Shown: one piece after another, positions 34,075 to 41,937 of the stretch
How positions within the stretch are numbered: position 1 is the stretch's first letter
Layout: each line of letters opens with the position of its first letter
Source: an uncultured bacterium
GTDB lineage: Bacteria; Myxococcota_A; UBA9042; PHBI01
Assembly (NCBI GenBank): GCA_938040325.1
Contig: CALHXW010000004.1
Span: 1-45,888, forward strand
DNA: 45,888 nt
Direction: 5' to 3'
The notes under the pieces: model-generated
Told to the model about the DNA's origin: nothing
Databases searched by the model: none
The model's input: only the letters and a program-made list of their open reading frames with translations
Position numbers and translations under genes: made by a program

Positions 34075-34803
34075 ATGCAGCGGCTCTCCTCCCAGATCGA
34101 AGCGTGTCACGTGCCGAGCGCACGCGAGCGCGGCATGACGATCGTCGAGCTGATGGTGACCATCGCCATCATCGTGCTCTTCATCGCCATTGGCATCGTC
34201 GGCATCGGCGCGGTTCGGGACGCGGACGTTGACGCGACGGCGTCGGTCCTCGCGGGCGCATCGCGCTACGTCTACACGCTCGCCATTCACACCAACAAGA
34301 CCCATCGGTTGGTGATCGACATGGACGAGAAGAAGTTTTGGACGGAAGTGGCCGAGGCTGACGACCCATGCGCGCGCTACATTCCCGAGGGCAACTACGA
34401 CGACCAGAATCCCCAGCTGGGCGAGGACGGACAGCCCGCGCAGCGCGAGGGGATCAACCGACTCGATAGCGCCGAAGAGATCGCTGAGACGGCGGCACGC
34501 TCGGCGTTCAAGCGCGACGACCACAGCTTGCTCAAGCGCGAGTTCCGCCCCAGCACCAACATCACGGGCGTCATCACCGAGCACCACCAGTCGATGCAGA
34601 CAAGCGGACGCGCGGCCATCTACTTCTACCCCACGGGACGCGCCGAGCGCGCAATGATCTGGGTGGGCGAGGAGTCTGACGAAGACATCGAGCCGCCAAC
34701 CTACACGCCGGAGCTGACCATTCAGCTCCACTCGCTGGGCCGCGTCACCAGGACGCCGGAGGTCCTGCTCGAGTCCGACTTTGCCCGCAAGGATGAGCGA
34801 TGA
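34075..34803 (+). CDS. gspH: Minor pseudopilin GspH
   Basis: Prepilin-type N terminus: a 20-residue leader ending in RERG|MTIVELMVTIAIIVLF, with Glu at +5. The total of 242 residues is longer than most GspH proteins; the C-terminal part is a strand-rich globular domain with a repeated charged middle (QREGINRLDSAEEIAETAAR). The assignment as H rather than another minor pseudopilin rests on its place after gspG and before gspI. Its stop overlaps the gspI start by four bases (ATGA). A 106-base gap after gspG, with AGAAGG 16 bases before the ATG, could allow internal regulation. Confidence 0.87.
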   Translation: MQRLSSQIEACHVPSARERGMTIVELMVTIAIIVLFIAIGIVGIGAVRDADVDATASVLAGASRYVYTLAIHTNKTHRLVIDMDEKKFWTEVAEADDPCARYIPEGNYDDQNPQLGEDGQPAQREGINRLDSAEEIAETAARSAFKRDDHSLLKREFRPSTNITGVITEHHQSMQTSGRAAIYFYPTGRAERAMIWVGEESDEDIEPPTYTPELTIQLHSLGRVTRTPEVLLESDFARKDER

Positions 34804-35555
34804 TCGGGCCTGCGGACACACCGAGCGCCAGAGCGACCTCCGCGCGACACGCGGACCGCGGGTTCTCTCTCATCGAGGTGCTCGTTGCCTTGGGGATCTT
34901 GTCGTTTGTGATGGTTGGCGTGGCTGCGAGCCAAGGCGACTCCATGCAAAAGGCCGCTGAGGTCATCAACCTGACGACCGCCACGCAGCTGCTCGAAGGC
35001 GTCGTCTTGGACCTCGAGGAGGAGTACCGCCTCGATGGGTTCCCGTCGAACCCGCTGGAAGCTCGGCAGTGTGACCTGCCGCGCGACTTCCGAAACTTCG
35101 ACTGCGAGTACGACCTGCTGATGCTGGAGATGGGCGCTGACAACCTCGGCTCCCTCGGCGCAGAGGCCAACGAGAACATCACCGGCTCTCCGCTGATGAC
35201 CGCCTTTTGCAGCGGTGGACCAAGCGGCATGGAGCCGGTCGACCCGGCCGTAGCGCTGGCGAACCTTGCTCAGAACGGCCAAGACCTGCCCTCGAGCATC
35301 GCGATGATGGCGCCACTGCTGGACCCCGGCTTTCAGCAGATCTGCGGGCTGAACCTGTCGAAGATGTGCAGCAACACGCAGATGATCACGAGCTTCATTC
35401 CAACCATCGTTGAGCAAGCCGCAGCCAGCACGCGCAAGCTCGTGATTCGGCTCTCGTGGCATGGCGGCGACGGCGACGAGATGGAGCGCTCGGATCGGAC
35501 GCTTGAGATCGAGACCTACATCACGGCCGTCCCGAAAGCCGAGGACCAGAACTAG
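34800..35555 (+). CDS. gspI: Minor pseudopilin GspI, enlarged
   Basis: Prepilin N terminus RHADRG|FSLIEVLVALGILSFV after a 21-residue leader, Glu at +5. At 251 residues it is about twice the size of classical GspI; the additional C-terminal part contains several cysteines (RQCDLPRDFRNFDCEYD, AFCSGG, QQICGLNLSKMCSN) that may form disulfides in the periplasm. Position in the order G-H-I-J-K supports the name. Overlaps gspH by four bases and shares one base with the gspJ start. Confidence 0.87.
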   Translation: MIGPADTPSARATSARHADRGFSLIEVLVALGILSFVMVGVAASQGDSMQKAAEVINLTTATQLLEGVVLDLEEEYRLDGFPSNPLEARQCDLPRDFRNFDCEYDLLMLEMGADNLGSLGAEANENITGSPLMTAFCSGGPSGMEPVDPAVALANLAQNGQDLPSSIAMMAPLLDPGFQQICGLNLSKMCSNTQMITSFIPTIVEQAAASTRKLVIRLSWHGGDGDEMERSDRTLEIETYITAVPKAEDQN

Positions 35556-36424
35556 TGGTGCGCGGTCTGTCCCATAGCGTCCGGATCGACGGACGCCGCG
35601 ACGCTCAGCGCGGCATGACGCTCATCGAGATCGTGGTCGCGGTTGCTGCGATGTCGCTGCTTGGCACGCTTGCCTACGGCGTCTTGATGACCACGATCCG
35701 TACCCAGGAAGACGCGCAGACCATCCAAGAGCGCTACCACGCCGGCCGCATCGCCATCGAGCGAATGAAGCGTGAGCTGACGATGGCGTTTGTGAGCCTC
35801 CACCAAGCTGAAGACCAGCGGACCCAGACGCTCTTTGAGGGCGAGCGCAGTCGGTTGGTCTTCAACACCGCCGCTCACGAGCCGCTCAAGCGAAACGCTC
35901 GGCAGTCCGATCAGCTCGAGGTGGAGTACGCCTTGAAGTCGGTCAGGGGCCGTGACGGCTACCAAACCGACGCGTTGATTCGCCGGGTGAAGTTCCACAT
36001 CGACGACCGCCCTGGTGATGGCGGCCGCGAAGAGGTGCTGGTCGAGGGCGTCCGGAAGCTCGAGTTCGAGTACTTTGATGAGTTTCGCGAGGACTGGACC
36101 AACGACTGGGAGGTCCGTGTCGACGACGCCGAGGAGATGCGGGACTCGCTCAAGCAAGTCCAGGAGATGCGCGACAAGATCGACGACCTAAGAAACGCCG
36201 AGCCCGCAACGACCGGTATCGCTGGTCTCGCCGGCGCGGCCAAGGACGTCGCAACGGCCTCTGCTGCCGACGAGATCGTCGACGAGGCGGAGCTTGAGCT
36301 ACTCGACGGCCTGGTGCTGCCCGCGAGGGTGCGCGTGAAGATGGTGCTCGTTGACCGCGATGACTCTGAGTACCTCATCGAGAGTCAGGTCGAGATCCCG
36401 ATGACCGATCCTCTCTGGTATTGA
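35555..36424 (+). CDS. gspJ: Minor pseudopilin GspJ
   Basis: Prepilin N terminus DAQRG|MTLIEIVVAVAAMSLL after a 20-residue leader, Glu at +5. 289 residues with the GspJ-type core (RMKRELTMAFVS, VEYALKS, LEFEYFDEF) and an inserted Ala-rich helical region around 215-250. GTG start overlapping the gspI stop by one base. With GspI and GspK it should form the tip complex of the pseudopilus. Confidence 0.9.
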   Translation: MVRGLSHSVRIDGRRDAQRGMTLIEIVVAVAAMSLLGTLAYGVLMTTIRTQEDAQTIQERYHAGRIAIERMKRELTMAFVSLHQAEDQRTQTLFEGERSRLVFNTAAHEPLKRNARQSDQLEVEYALKSVRGRDGYQTDALIRRVKFHIDDRPGDGGREEVLVEGVRKLEFEYFDEFREDWTNDWEVRVDDAEEMRDSLKQVQEMRDKIDDLRNAEPATTGIAGLAGAAKDVATASAADEIVDEAELELLDGLVLPARVRVKMVLVDRDDSEYLIESQVEIPMTDPLWY

Positions 36425-36426
36425 GC

Positions 36427-37821
36427 ATGTTGAACCCACCCACCAAGACGCAAGGCCATGACGCCGCACGCGACGAGCAGGAGCCTCTGTCGCTTCGCGA
36501 TGCCGCGCGTCTCACGTCACGCGCGGTCCGGACGACCGTCCGCAGCGACATTCCCGGTTCCCGGCGCGGCATCGCGCTGCTCGTCGTGTTGGTGCTGGTG
36601 GCCATCGTCAGCGCGCTGTCGGTGCAGTTCACCTACAACGCGCGCGCAAACATTTGGATGTCGGGCAACCTCGCCGCGTCGACTCAGGCGCACTATCACG
36701 CTCGCAGCGGCATGAAGATCGCGTTGCTCGCCGTCAACGCCAAGAAGAACTTTCCTCAGATGCAGCAGTTTCTGTCGCTGATGGGAAAGAGTGCCGCAAA
36801 GCGGCTTGAGATCTGGCAGCGCGCCTGCGAGTTCGTTCAGATCTTTGCCACTGGCAAGGCCGAGTTCTTTGGAATGACGCTGCTCGACTTCTCGAAAGAA
36901 GAGGCGGTCGGCGGCCGCATGACGAAGAGTCAGGCCAAGGAAGGCGGCGCGCCCTTCACCTGTAAGGTCACCAGTGAAGACGCACGGGTGAACCTCAACC
37001 GCGCAGCGATCACAACCCTCCGCAGCGGGACGGGGGTTGGTGCAAGCAGGACCGTGAACGTGCGGGCGAATGCGTCCAACATCCAGCGTCAAAAGGCCCA
37101 GCTCTGGGTCCAGCTCGGCGGGCTCCTACGCCCCATGGTCGAGACCGGTCACTTCGCCTCTGAGGAAGAAGTCCTCGATGTGGTGCTCAACATCATCGAC
37201 TGGACCGACGCCGACGACTCGCGCAGCGACATCGATCCACAGGGCAACTTCACCGAGTCCAGCGGTGCCGAAGGCGGCGACTATGGCCAGTACGGCTACA
37301 GCGCCAAGAACGCCAAGATGGACACCGTCGGTGAAGTCCAGCTGGTCGAGGGCATGACCAGCGACGTCTACTGCAAGATCCGCGACAAGCTCACGGTCTT
37401 CGCCACCGACAAGGTCAACGTCAACGACGCCGACCTCGGCATCCTCAAGGGCATCATCTGCCAGGCAATCGAGGACGAGGCGCTGCAAGTTCAGCTCTGC
37501 CTGCAGCCTGGGTTGGGTGGCCTAGCGCCGATCGACGAGACGCTGCTGGCGATGGAGAGCTGCCGCCAGCTCAAAAAGCAGGTCTACTCGACGCCGTTCA
37601 CGTCGATGACCCGCTTCCACAAGTTCTTCCGCGAGTTCCCAGCGGCGATGGGCACGGGAGTGACCCTTCCCATCAAGACCAGCGTCGTCAACCAGCAGCT
37701 CGGTGTGCGCACCAAGATGGTGCGGATCGAGACCGAGGGCATCTTCGGCGACACCAAGCGCAAGATGGTCGCCGTGGTCGACACCCAGTCGGGTCAGCTC
37801 GTGCATTTTCACTATGAGTAG
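36427..37821 (+). CDS. gspK: Minor pseudopilin GspK, tip of the pseudopilus
   Basis: Leader of 48 residues, then SRRG|IALLVVLVLVAIVSAL. The +5 Glu is absent, as is usual for GspK, the tip subunit. The large globular domain has ARVNLNRAAI, NIIDWTDADDSR and a helical region with several cysteines, matching GspK. 464 residues from the ATG; a TTG two codons upstream (36421, overlapping the gspJ stop) is an alternative start and neither has a clear ribosome site. gspL follows after 16 bases. Confidence 0.92.
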   Translation: MLNPPTKTQGHDAARDEQEPLSLRDAARLTSRAVRTTVRSDIPGSRRGIALLVVLVLVAIVSALSVQFTYNARANIWMSGNLAASTQAHYHARSGMKIALLAVNAKKNFPQMQQFLSLMGKSAAKRLEIWQRACEFVQIFATGKAEFFGMTLLDFSKEEAVGGRMTKSQAKEGGAPFTCKVTSEDARVNLNRAAITTLRSGTGVGASRTVNVRANASNIQRQKAQLWVQLGGLLRPMVETGHFASEEEVLDVVLNIIDWTDADDSRSDIDPQGNFTESSGAEGGDYGQYGYSAKNAKMDTVGEVQLVEGMTSDVYCKIRDKLTVFATDKVNVNDADLGILKGIICQAIEDEALQVQLCLQPGLGGLAPIDETLLAMESCRQLKKQVYSTPFTSMTRFHKFFREFPAAMGTGVTLPIKTSVVNQQLGVRTKMVRIETEGIFGDTKRKMVAVVDTQSGQLVHFHYE

Positions 37822-37837
37822 AGAGCGGTAGGCCTCA

Positions 37838-39616
37838 ATGGCACAACGTATCATCGGATTGGATCTTGGCTCCTGGTCGATCAAGGCGGTCGTCCTAGAG
37901 TCGAGCTTACGCAAGTCGACCCTCACGTCGTTCCGAGAGCTCCGGCTGGAGCTCGACGAGACGGGGCGTCCGGCTGAAGACACCTATGCCGAGACGCTTG
38001 CGCAAATGATGCAGGCCACCGGCGACAGCGATGCCGTCGGCACCTCGGTGCCTGGCGATCGGGCGATGACCCGCGAGGTCTCGCTGCCGTTTTCCGACGA
38101 AAAGAAGATCGGAAGCATCCTGGGCTTTCAGCTTGAGACTGTGCTGCCCAAGGACCTCGACCAGCTCGCCTACGACTACCACATCACCGGACCAGACGAA
38201 GACGGCGGTGTGAAGCTCATGTGCCCTGCCGTCGAGCGCACCTGGCTCGACAGCCGCTTAGAGCTGCTTGGCGAGAGCAAGGCCGATCCTCGCTACCTGG
38301 GCCTACAGCCGCTGACCAACGCCTACGTGCTGCCGCATCTCAAGCGTGACTCGGAGACCATCGTCGAGAGCGACGAGGAGACCAGCGAGCCTGCGCTGGC
38401 GCTCGTCGATGTCGGCCACCAGACAACGACCGTGACCGTTGTCGACCGTGGTGTCGTTACGTCGGTCCGGACGATTCGCCGCGGCGGTCACCAGCTGACA
38501 GTTGCGCTGTGCCGCGGACTCAACCTCAGCTATGCCGACGCTGAAGACCTCAAGCACCATGGGATCCGGTTTGACGGCTACCTACCGGAAGGCGTTGAAC
38601 AGGCCGAGCACGGCGACAGGGCCAGGATCGTCGCCCAGGCGCTCGAGCCCATCTTGCGTGAGATCAAGACCACGCTGGCGGCTCACGAGGGACGCACCGG
38701 CCGGCCTGTAGGCAGCGCGATTGTGTTCGGCGGTACCGCCGAGCTACCGGGCGTGGTCGACCTGATCGGCCGCGTTGTCGACGTCCCCGTCGGCACGCCG
38801 AAGCCAACCGGGCCAATCTGGGACGGCCTTGATGGCGTCGACGGCGCATCCACCACCGCAGTCGCCGCCGTCGGGATGGCGCTTCAGCACACCGTCGATA
38901 ACGGCACACACCGGGTCAACTTTCGACGCGGGGAGATGGCGTTCGCGTCTGACTTCAAGGACCTACAGAACCGCCTCGCGTGGGTAGCGCTCCTTGCGGT
39001 GGCGCTCCTGGCGCTCTTTTTCGTCCGGAAGTACCTGCAGATCCAACATCTTGAGGGGCAGCAGGCAACGCTCGTCGAGCGCCTCGACACGCACACGGAG
39101 CGCGTGATGGAGATGACGTTCGACAACGGCGACGACATCCCAGCGAAGTTCCAGCTGGTTGAGGAGGAGATGCTGGCGCCGGTCGATGCCGAGGCGGACA
39201 CCGTCTATCCCGAGATGACGGCGTTCAAGATCTTCTACGACCTCACGGCCGCGCAGGAGGACGTGAACCGCGCTGCCAAGGTGGTCGAAGAAGCCGCCAA
39301 GGCGACGGAGGAAGGCAAGCCCGACACGCCTGAGGTCCGTGCCGAGATCGAGCTCAAGAGCGTCAACGCCGAGCTGAAAGGCGCGACGGTGAGTGGCGTC
39401 GCCTACGACATTGAGACGATCGAGGCATTCGCCGAGAAGCTCCGCGCCCACAACTGCTTCAAGAAGGTCGACCGGCAGGAGACCCGCAAGAATCAGTACG
39501 GCGAGCGCAAAGGGTGGATGACCTTCACCATCAAGATCGAAGTGAAGTGCGAAAAGCCAGACGCCAAGGTCGCTGAAGCAGCCGGCGCCGGCAACGGCAA
39601 GAAAGGGGAGGAGTAG
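37838..39616 (+). CDS. gspL: Type II secretion platform protein GspL
   Basis: Binds GspE in the cytoplasm and GspM in the membrane. 592 residues: an actin-like (PilM/GspL) cytoplasmic domain of about 370 residues starting IIGLDLGSWSIKAVVLE, with VDVGHQTTTVTVVDRG and VFGGTAELPGVVDLI as nucleotide-fold elements; one membrane helix near 382-398 (WVALLAVALLALFFV); then a periplasmic helical and ferredoxin-like part. The actin-like region is more complete than in enterobacterial GspL and closer to PilM. gspM starts two bases after the stop. Confidence 0.92.
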   Translation: MAQRIIGLDLGSWSIKAVVLESSLRKSTLTSFRELRLELDETGRPAEDTYAETLAQMMQATGDSDAVGTSVPGDRAMTREVSLPFSDEKKIGSILGFQLETVLPKDLDQLAYDYHITGPDEDGGVKLMCPAVERTWLDSRLELLGESKADPRYLGLQPLTNAYVLPHLKRDSETIVESDEETSEPALALVDVGHQTTTVTVVDRGVVTSVRTIRRGGHQLTVALCRGLNLSYADAEDLKHHGIRFDGYLPEGVEQAEHGDRARIVAQALEPILREIKTTLAAHEGRTGRPVGSAIVFGGTAELPGVVDLIGRVVDVPVGTPKPTGPIWDGLDGVDGASTTAVAAVGMALQHTVDNGTHRVNFRRGEMAFASDFKDLQNRLAWVALLAVALLALFFVRKYLQIQHLEGQQATLVERLDTHTERVMEMTFDNGDDIPAKFQLVEEEMLAPVDAEADTVYPEMTAFKIFYDLTAAQEDVNRAAKVVEEAAKATEEGKPDTPEVRAEIELKSVNAELKGATVSGVAYDIETIEAFAEKLRAHNCFKKVDRQETRKNQYGERKGWMTFTIKIEVKCEKPDAKVAEAAGAGNGKKGEE

Positions 39617-39618
39617 CC

Positions 39619-40254
39619 ATGGCAGGTCTAGGCGGAGCCTTCTCGCGGCTATCAACACGCGAGAAATACCTGGTCGGCGGGATGCTCGTCGTCCTCTTCC
39701 TCGCGCTCGTGTTCTTTGTGAACCTGTGGCTCGGCGGCAAGGTCTCGGCGCTTGAGACCAACGTCGAAGCGGAACGCGCATCTCTGGCCAACATCTACGG
39801 CGCCACCGACACCTACGTCGGCCAGCGCGCCAAGCTCAAGTCGTCACGCGACCAAGCGATCGCAAATGAGAAGCTCAATCTCGCAACCGCCATCGCCCAG
39901 ATCGCCAACGAGATTAACCTCGAGTCGATCGACCGCTACGGCAACCCTGAGGGTCAGAAGCGCGTGAAGGCGTTCTTGGAGTTCAAGGGCGAGAAAGAGA
40001 CGTCACTGACGAAACGCCGGCGTAACTCAAAGAACCAGTCGACGGCGGGCTACTACCGACGCTCGCAGGAAGTCACGATCAAGGAAAACGCGACGTTCAA
40101 CGCCATCTACGAGCTCCTCGAGAAGGTCGAGGAGAACAAGAGCATGCTCTTCGTCACAGGCTTACGGCTGGAGCGCAGCCGCAACCACGCCACTCGCGTG
40201 CGCAGCGGGACCATCGAGGTCTCCACGTACTTCTACAAGACGGACAAAGAATGA
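39619..40254 (+). CDS. gspM: Type II secretion protein GspM
   Basis: 211 residues, one membrane helix (about 19-38, YLVGGMLVVLFLALVFFVNL) preceded by LSTREKYL, the typical GspM start. A helical periplasmic stretch (ETNVEAERASLANIYGATD) leads to a small ferredoxin-like domain. Forms the inner-membrane platform with GspL. Its stop overlaps the gspN start by four bases (ATGA). Recognition relies on position and architecture more than on sequence motifs. Confidence 0.88.
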   Translation: MAGLGGAFSRLSTREKYLVGGMLVVLFLALVFFVNLWLGGKVSALETNVEAERASLANIYGATDTYVGQRAKLKSSRDQAIANEKLNLATAIAQIANEINLESIDRYGNPEGQKRVKAFLEFKGEKETSLTKRRRNSKNQSTAGYYRRSQEVTIKENATFNAIYELLEKVEENKSMLFVTGLRLERSRNHATRVRSGTIEVSTYFYKTDKE

Positions 40255-41795
40255 AGAACAACCGAGCACTTCGCTGGATCCTTAAGGGTGTCGGCTACTT
40301 CGCGTTCTTCTTGGTGTGCACGGTCTTCTTTGTGCTGTGCACCTTCCCCGACGACAAGGTCAGGGACTTCGCCGAGACCAAGATTCAAGCGGCCACCAAC
40401 GCTGAGGAGGTCACGATCGGCGAGCTCGACCTCGGCATGCTTGGCGGGGCCACGGTCAAGGATGCGCGCATCGCGTTCAAGCCGTTGCAGCTCAAGACCA
40501 AGATCCCTGGCCAGCTCAAAGAAGGACCGGGCCGGCTCCTGCTGGTCGACGAAGCCGAAGTCGACTTCAGCCTCTTCGGCCTGCTCTTCGGGGGTGGCGG
40601 AATCGACGCGACGCTGGACGCCACGCTCATGGGCGGCAGCATCAGCGACGCAACGGTCAAGTACGAGCCCGGCGGACCGTTCCGCATCAAGATTGGTGAG
40701 ATCCAAGACCTGGCGCTTGGCGGCGCGCAAGAGATGCTCGCCGCCACCGGTGTTGCCGACCTAACCGGCAGCATGAGCGGCTCGATCGACCTCTCCTTGC
40801 CGCTGACCAAAAACAAAGCGGGCGGCACGGTCGTCAAGCTCGACGAGCTACGCGGCACCGTGGACCTCTTGATCAGCGACGCCGTGCTCCGTCGGCCTCT
40901 GATTGAGACCAAGCAGATGGGCAACATGGAGTTCACGGATGTGGACATGGGCGAGATTGCGCTTCGGCTAAAGGCCGACAAAGCGTCCAACATCGCAGCC
41001 TACAAGTCGTCGCGAGGCAAGCGCGGTGAGGCCACGGTCTTGCTGCTTGAGGAGTTCAACGCAAGCGGTCCTGACATCGACATCCAGGCAGCACCGCTGT
41101 CGGCGATCACGGTTCAACCGAACCAACAGCTCAAAGATGCGTCGGCGAACATCCACCTCGCCGTGAAGGTCAAAGACCGCTTCATCGACAAGAAGATTCC
41201 TGACGATAACGACCCGAAGAAGATGCAGCAGCCGAACAAGGGCCTTCGCTTCATGATGAAGCAGCGCCCGCTCAGCTCAGCCGTGAAAGACGGTGTGTTC
41301 GGATTCGGAATCACTGGGCGGCTTGGCAAGGTCAAGGCTGCACCAGAGCGTTCGCGGCTTCGCGGCGGGTTCACCAAGCGCAAGGTCAAGATCGACCGCC
41401 CCGAAGACCCGCCGAAGGCGAGCGCCACGCCTCCGCGACCGACGCCGAAGCCCCGCGCAGCAAGGCCGAGCAGCGCGAAAGACGCAAAGAGTCGCTTCGG
41501 CCGCACAACGAGCGCGCTGAGTCCCCGCGGCACCACATCGAAAGCGGCCCGACGTATGCCCATGAAGAAAGCGACTCCGAAGCGTCCGCCCCGCCCCGCC
41601 CCGAAGCCAGAGCCCGTCGCTGACGACAGTGAAGTCGAGGACGAAGAAGGCGAAGATGAAGAAGAGGGCGAAGAGGGCGAAAGCGAAGAGGGCGAAGGCG
41701 AAGAGGGCGAAGGCGAAGAGGGCGAAGGCGAAGAGGGCGAAGGCGAAGAGGGCGAGGAAGAAGAGGGCGAAGAAGAAGAGGACGACTCGGAATAG
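40251..41795 (+). CDS. gspN: Type II secretion protein GspN with charged tail
   Basis: 514 residues. One membrane helix (about 11-32) and a beta-rich periplasmic domain (about 35-300) of alternating strands such as ATVKDARIAFKPLQLKTKI match GspN, an accessory subunit present only in some T2SS. After about residue 355 it has a long Lys/Arg/Pro-rich stretch (about 380-455), then an acidic tail of over 50 residues made of a five-residue Glu/Gly repeat. The tail is oppositely charged to the preceding stretch, so the C terminus is a block polyampholyte, most likely disordered in the periplasm. Last gene of the gsp operon. Confidence 0.87.
   Translation: MKNNRALRWILKGVGYFAFFLVCTVFFVLCTFPDDKVRDFAETKIQAATNAEEVTIGELDLGMLGGATVKDARIAFKPLQLKTKIPGQLKEGPGRLLLVDEAEVDFSLFGLLFGGGGIDATLDATLMGGSISDATVKYEPGGPFRIKIGEIQDLALGGAQEMLAATGVADLTGSMSGSIDLSLPLTKNKAGGTVVKLDELRGTVDLLISDAVLRRPLIETKQMGNMEFTDVDMGEIALRLKADKASNIAAYKSSRGKRGEATVLLLEEFNASGPDIDIQAAPLSAITVQPNQQLKDASANIHLAVKVKDRFIDKKIPDDNDPKKMQQPNKGLRFMMKQRPLSSAVKDGVFGFGITGRLGKVKAAPERSRLRGGFTKRKVKIDRPEDPPKASATPPRPTPKPRAARPSSAKDAKSRFGRTTSALSPRGTTSKAARRMPMKKATPKRPPRPAPKPEPVADDSEVEDEEGEDEEEGEEGESEEGEGEEGEGEEGEGEEGEGEEGEEEEGEEEEDDSE
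41650..41785 (+). repeat. 15-base tandem repeat encoding Glu/Gly tail of GspN
   Basis: Repeated GGCGAAGAGGGCGAA units code for EGEEG-type pentapeptides. In-frame slippage could change the tail length between strains. Confidence 0.85.
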
Positions 41796-41876
41796 TCCTA
41801 CTGCAGTGGCAGTTCTCGGTGGGTGGTGCAGCCGTCTGCGCCGAGATCGCACGCGATTGTTGACGCTAGGTCGCCT

Positions 41877-41895
41877 GCATGGTGAGTAACCATGC
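41877..41895. promoter_or_regulatory. Inverted repeat upstream of the L,D-transpeptidase gene
   Basis: Perfect 7-base arms GCATGGT and ACCATGC around GAGTA, 42 bases before the start codon. A TTGACG at 41860-41865 is spaced so that a -10 region would fall on the repeat, which is a usual repressor-operator layout. The -10 itself is weak. Confidence 0.45.
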
Positions 41896-41937
41896 GGGGC
41901 ACGCAGCGGCGGCAGCGCCCCTTGGAGGACTGTACTC

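Noticed and set aside
41650..41785. Short regular repeats that might be a CRISPR array
   Set aside because: They are contiguous 15-base units in frame within gspN, with no spacers and no cas genes nearby.
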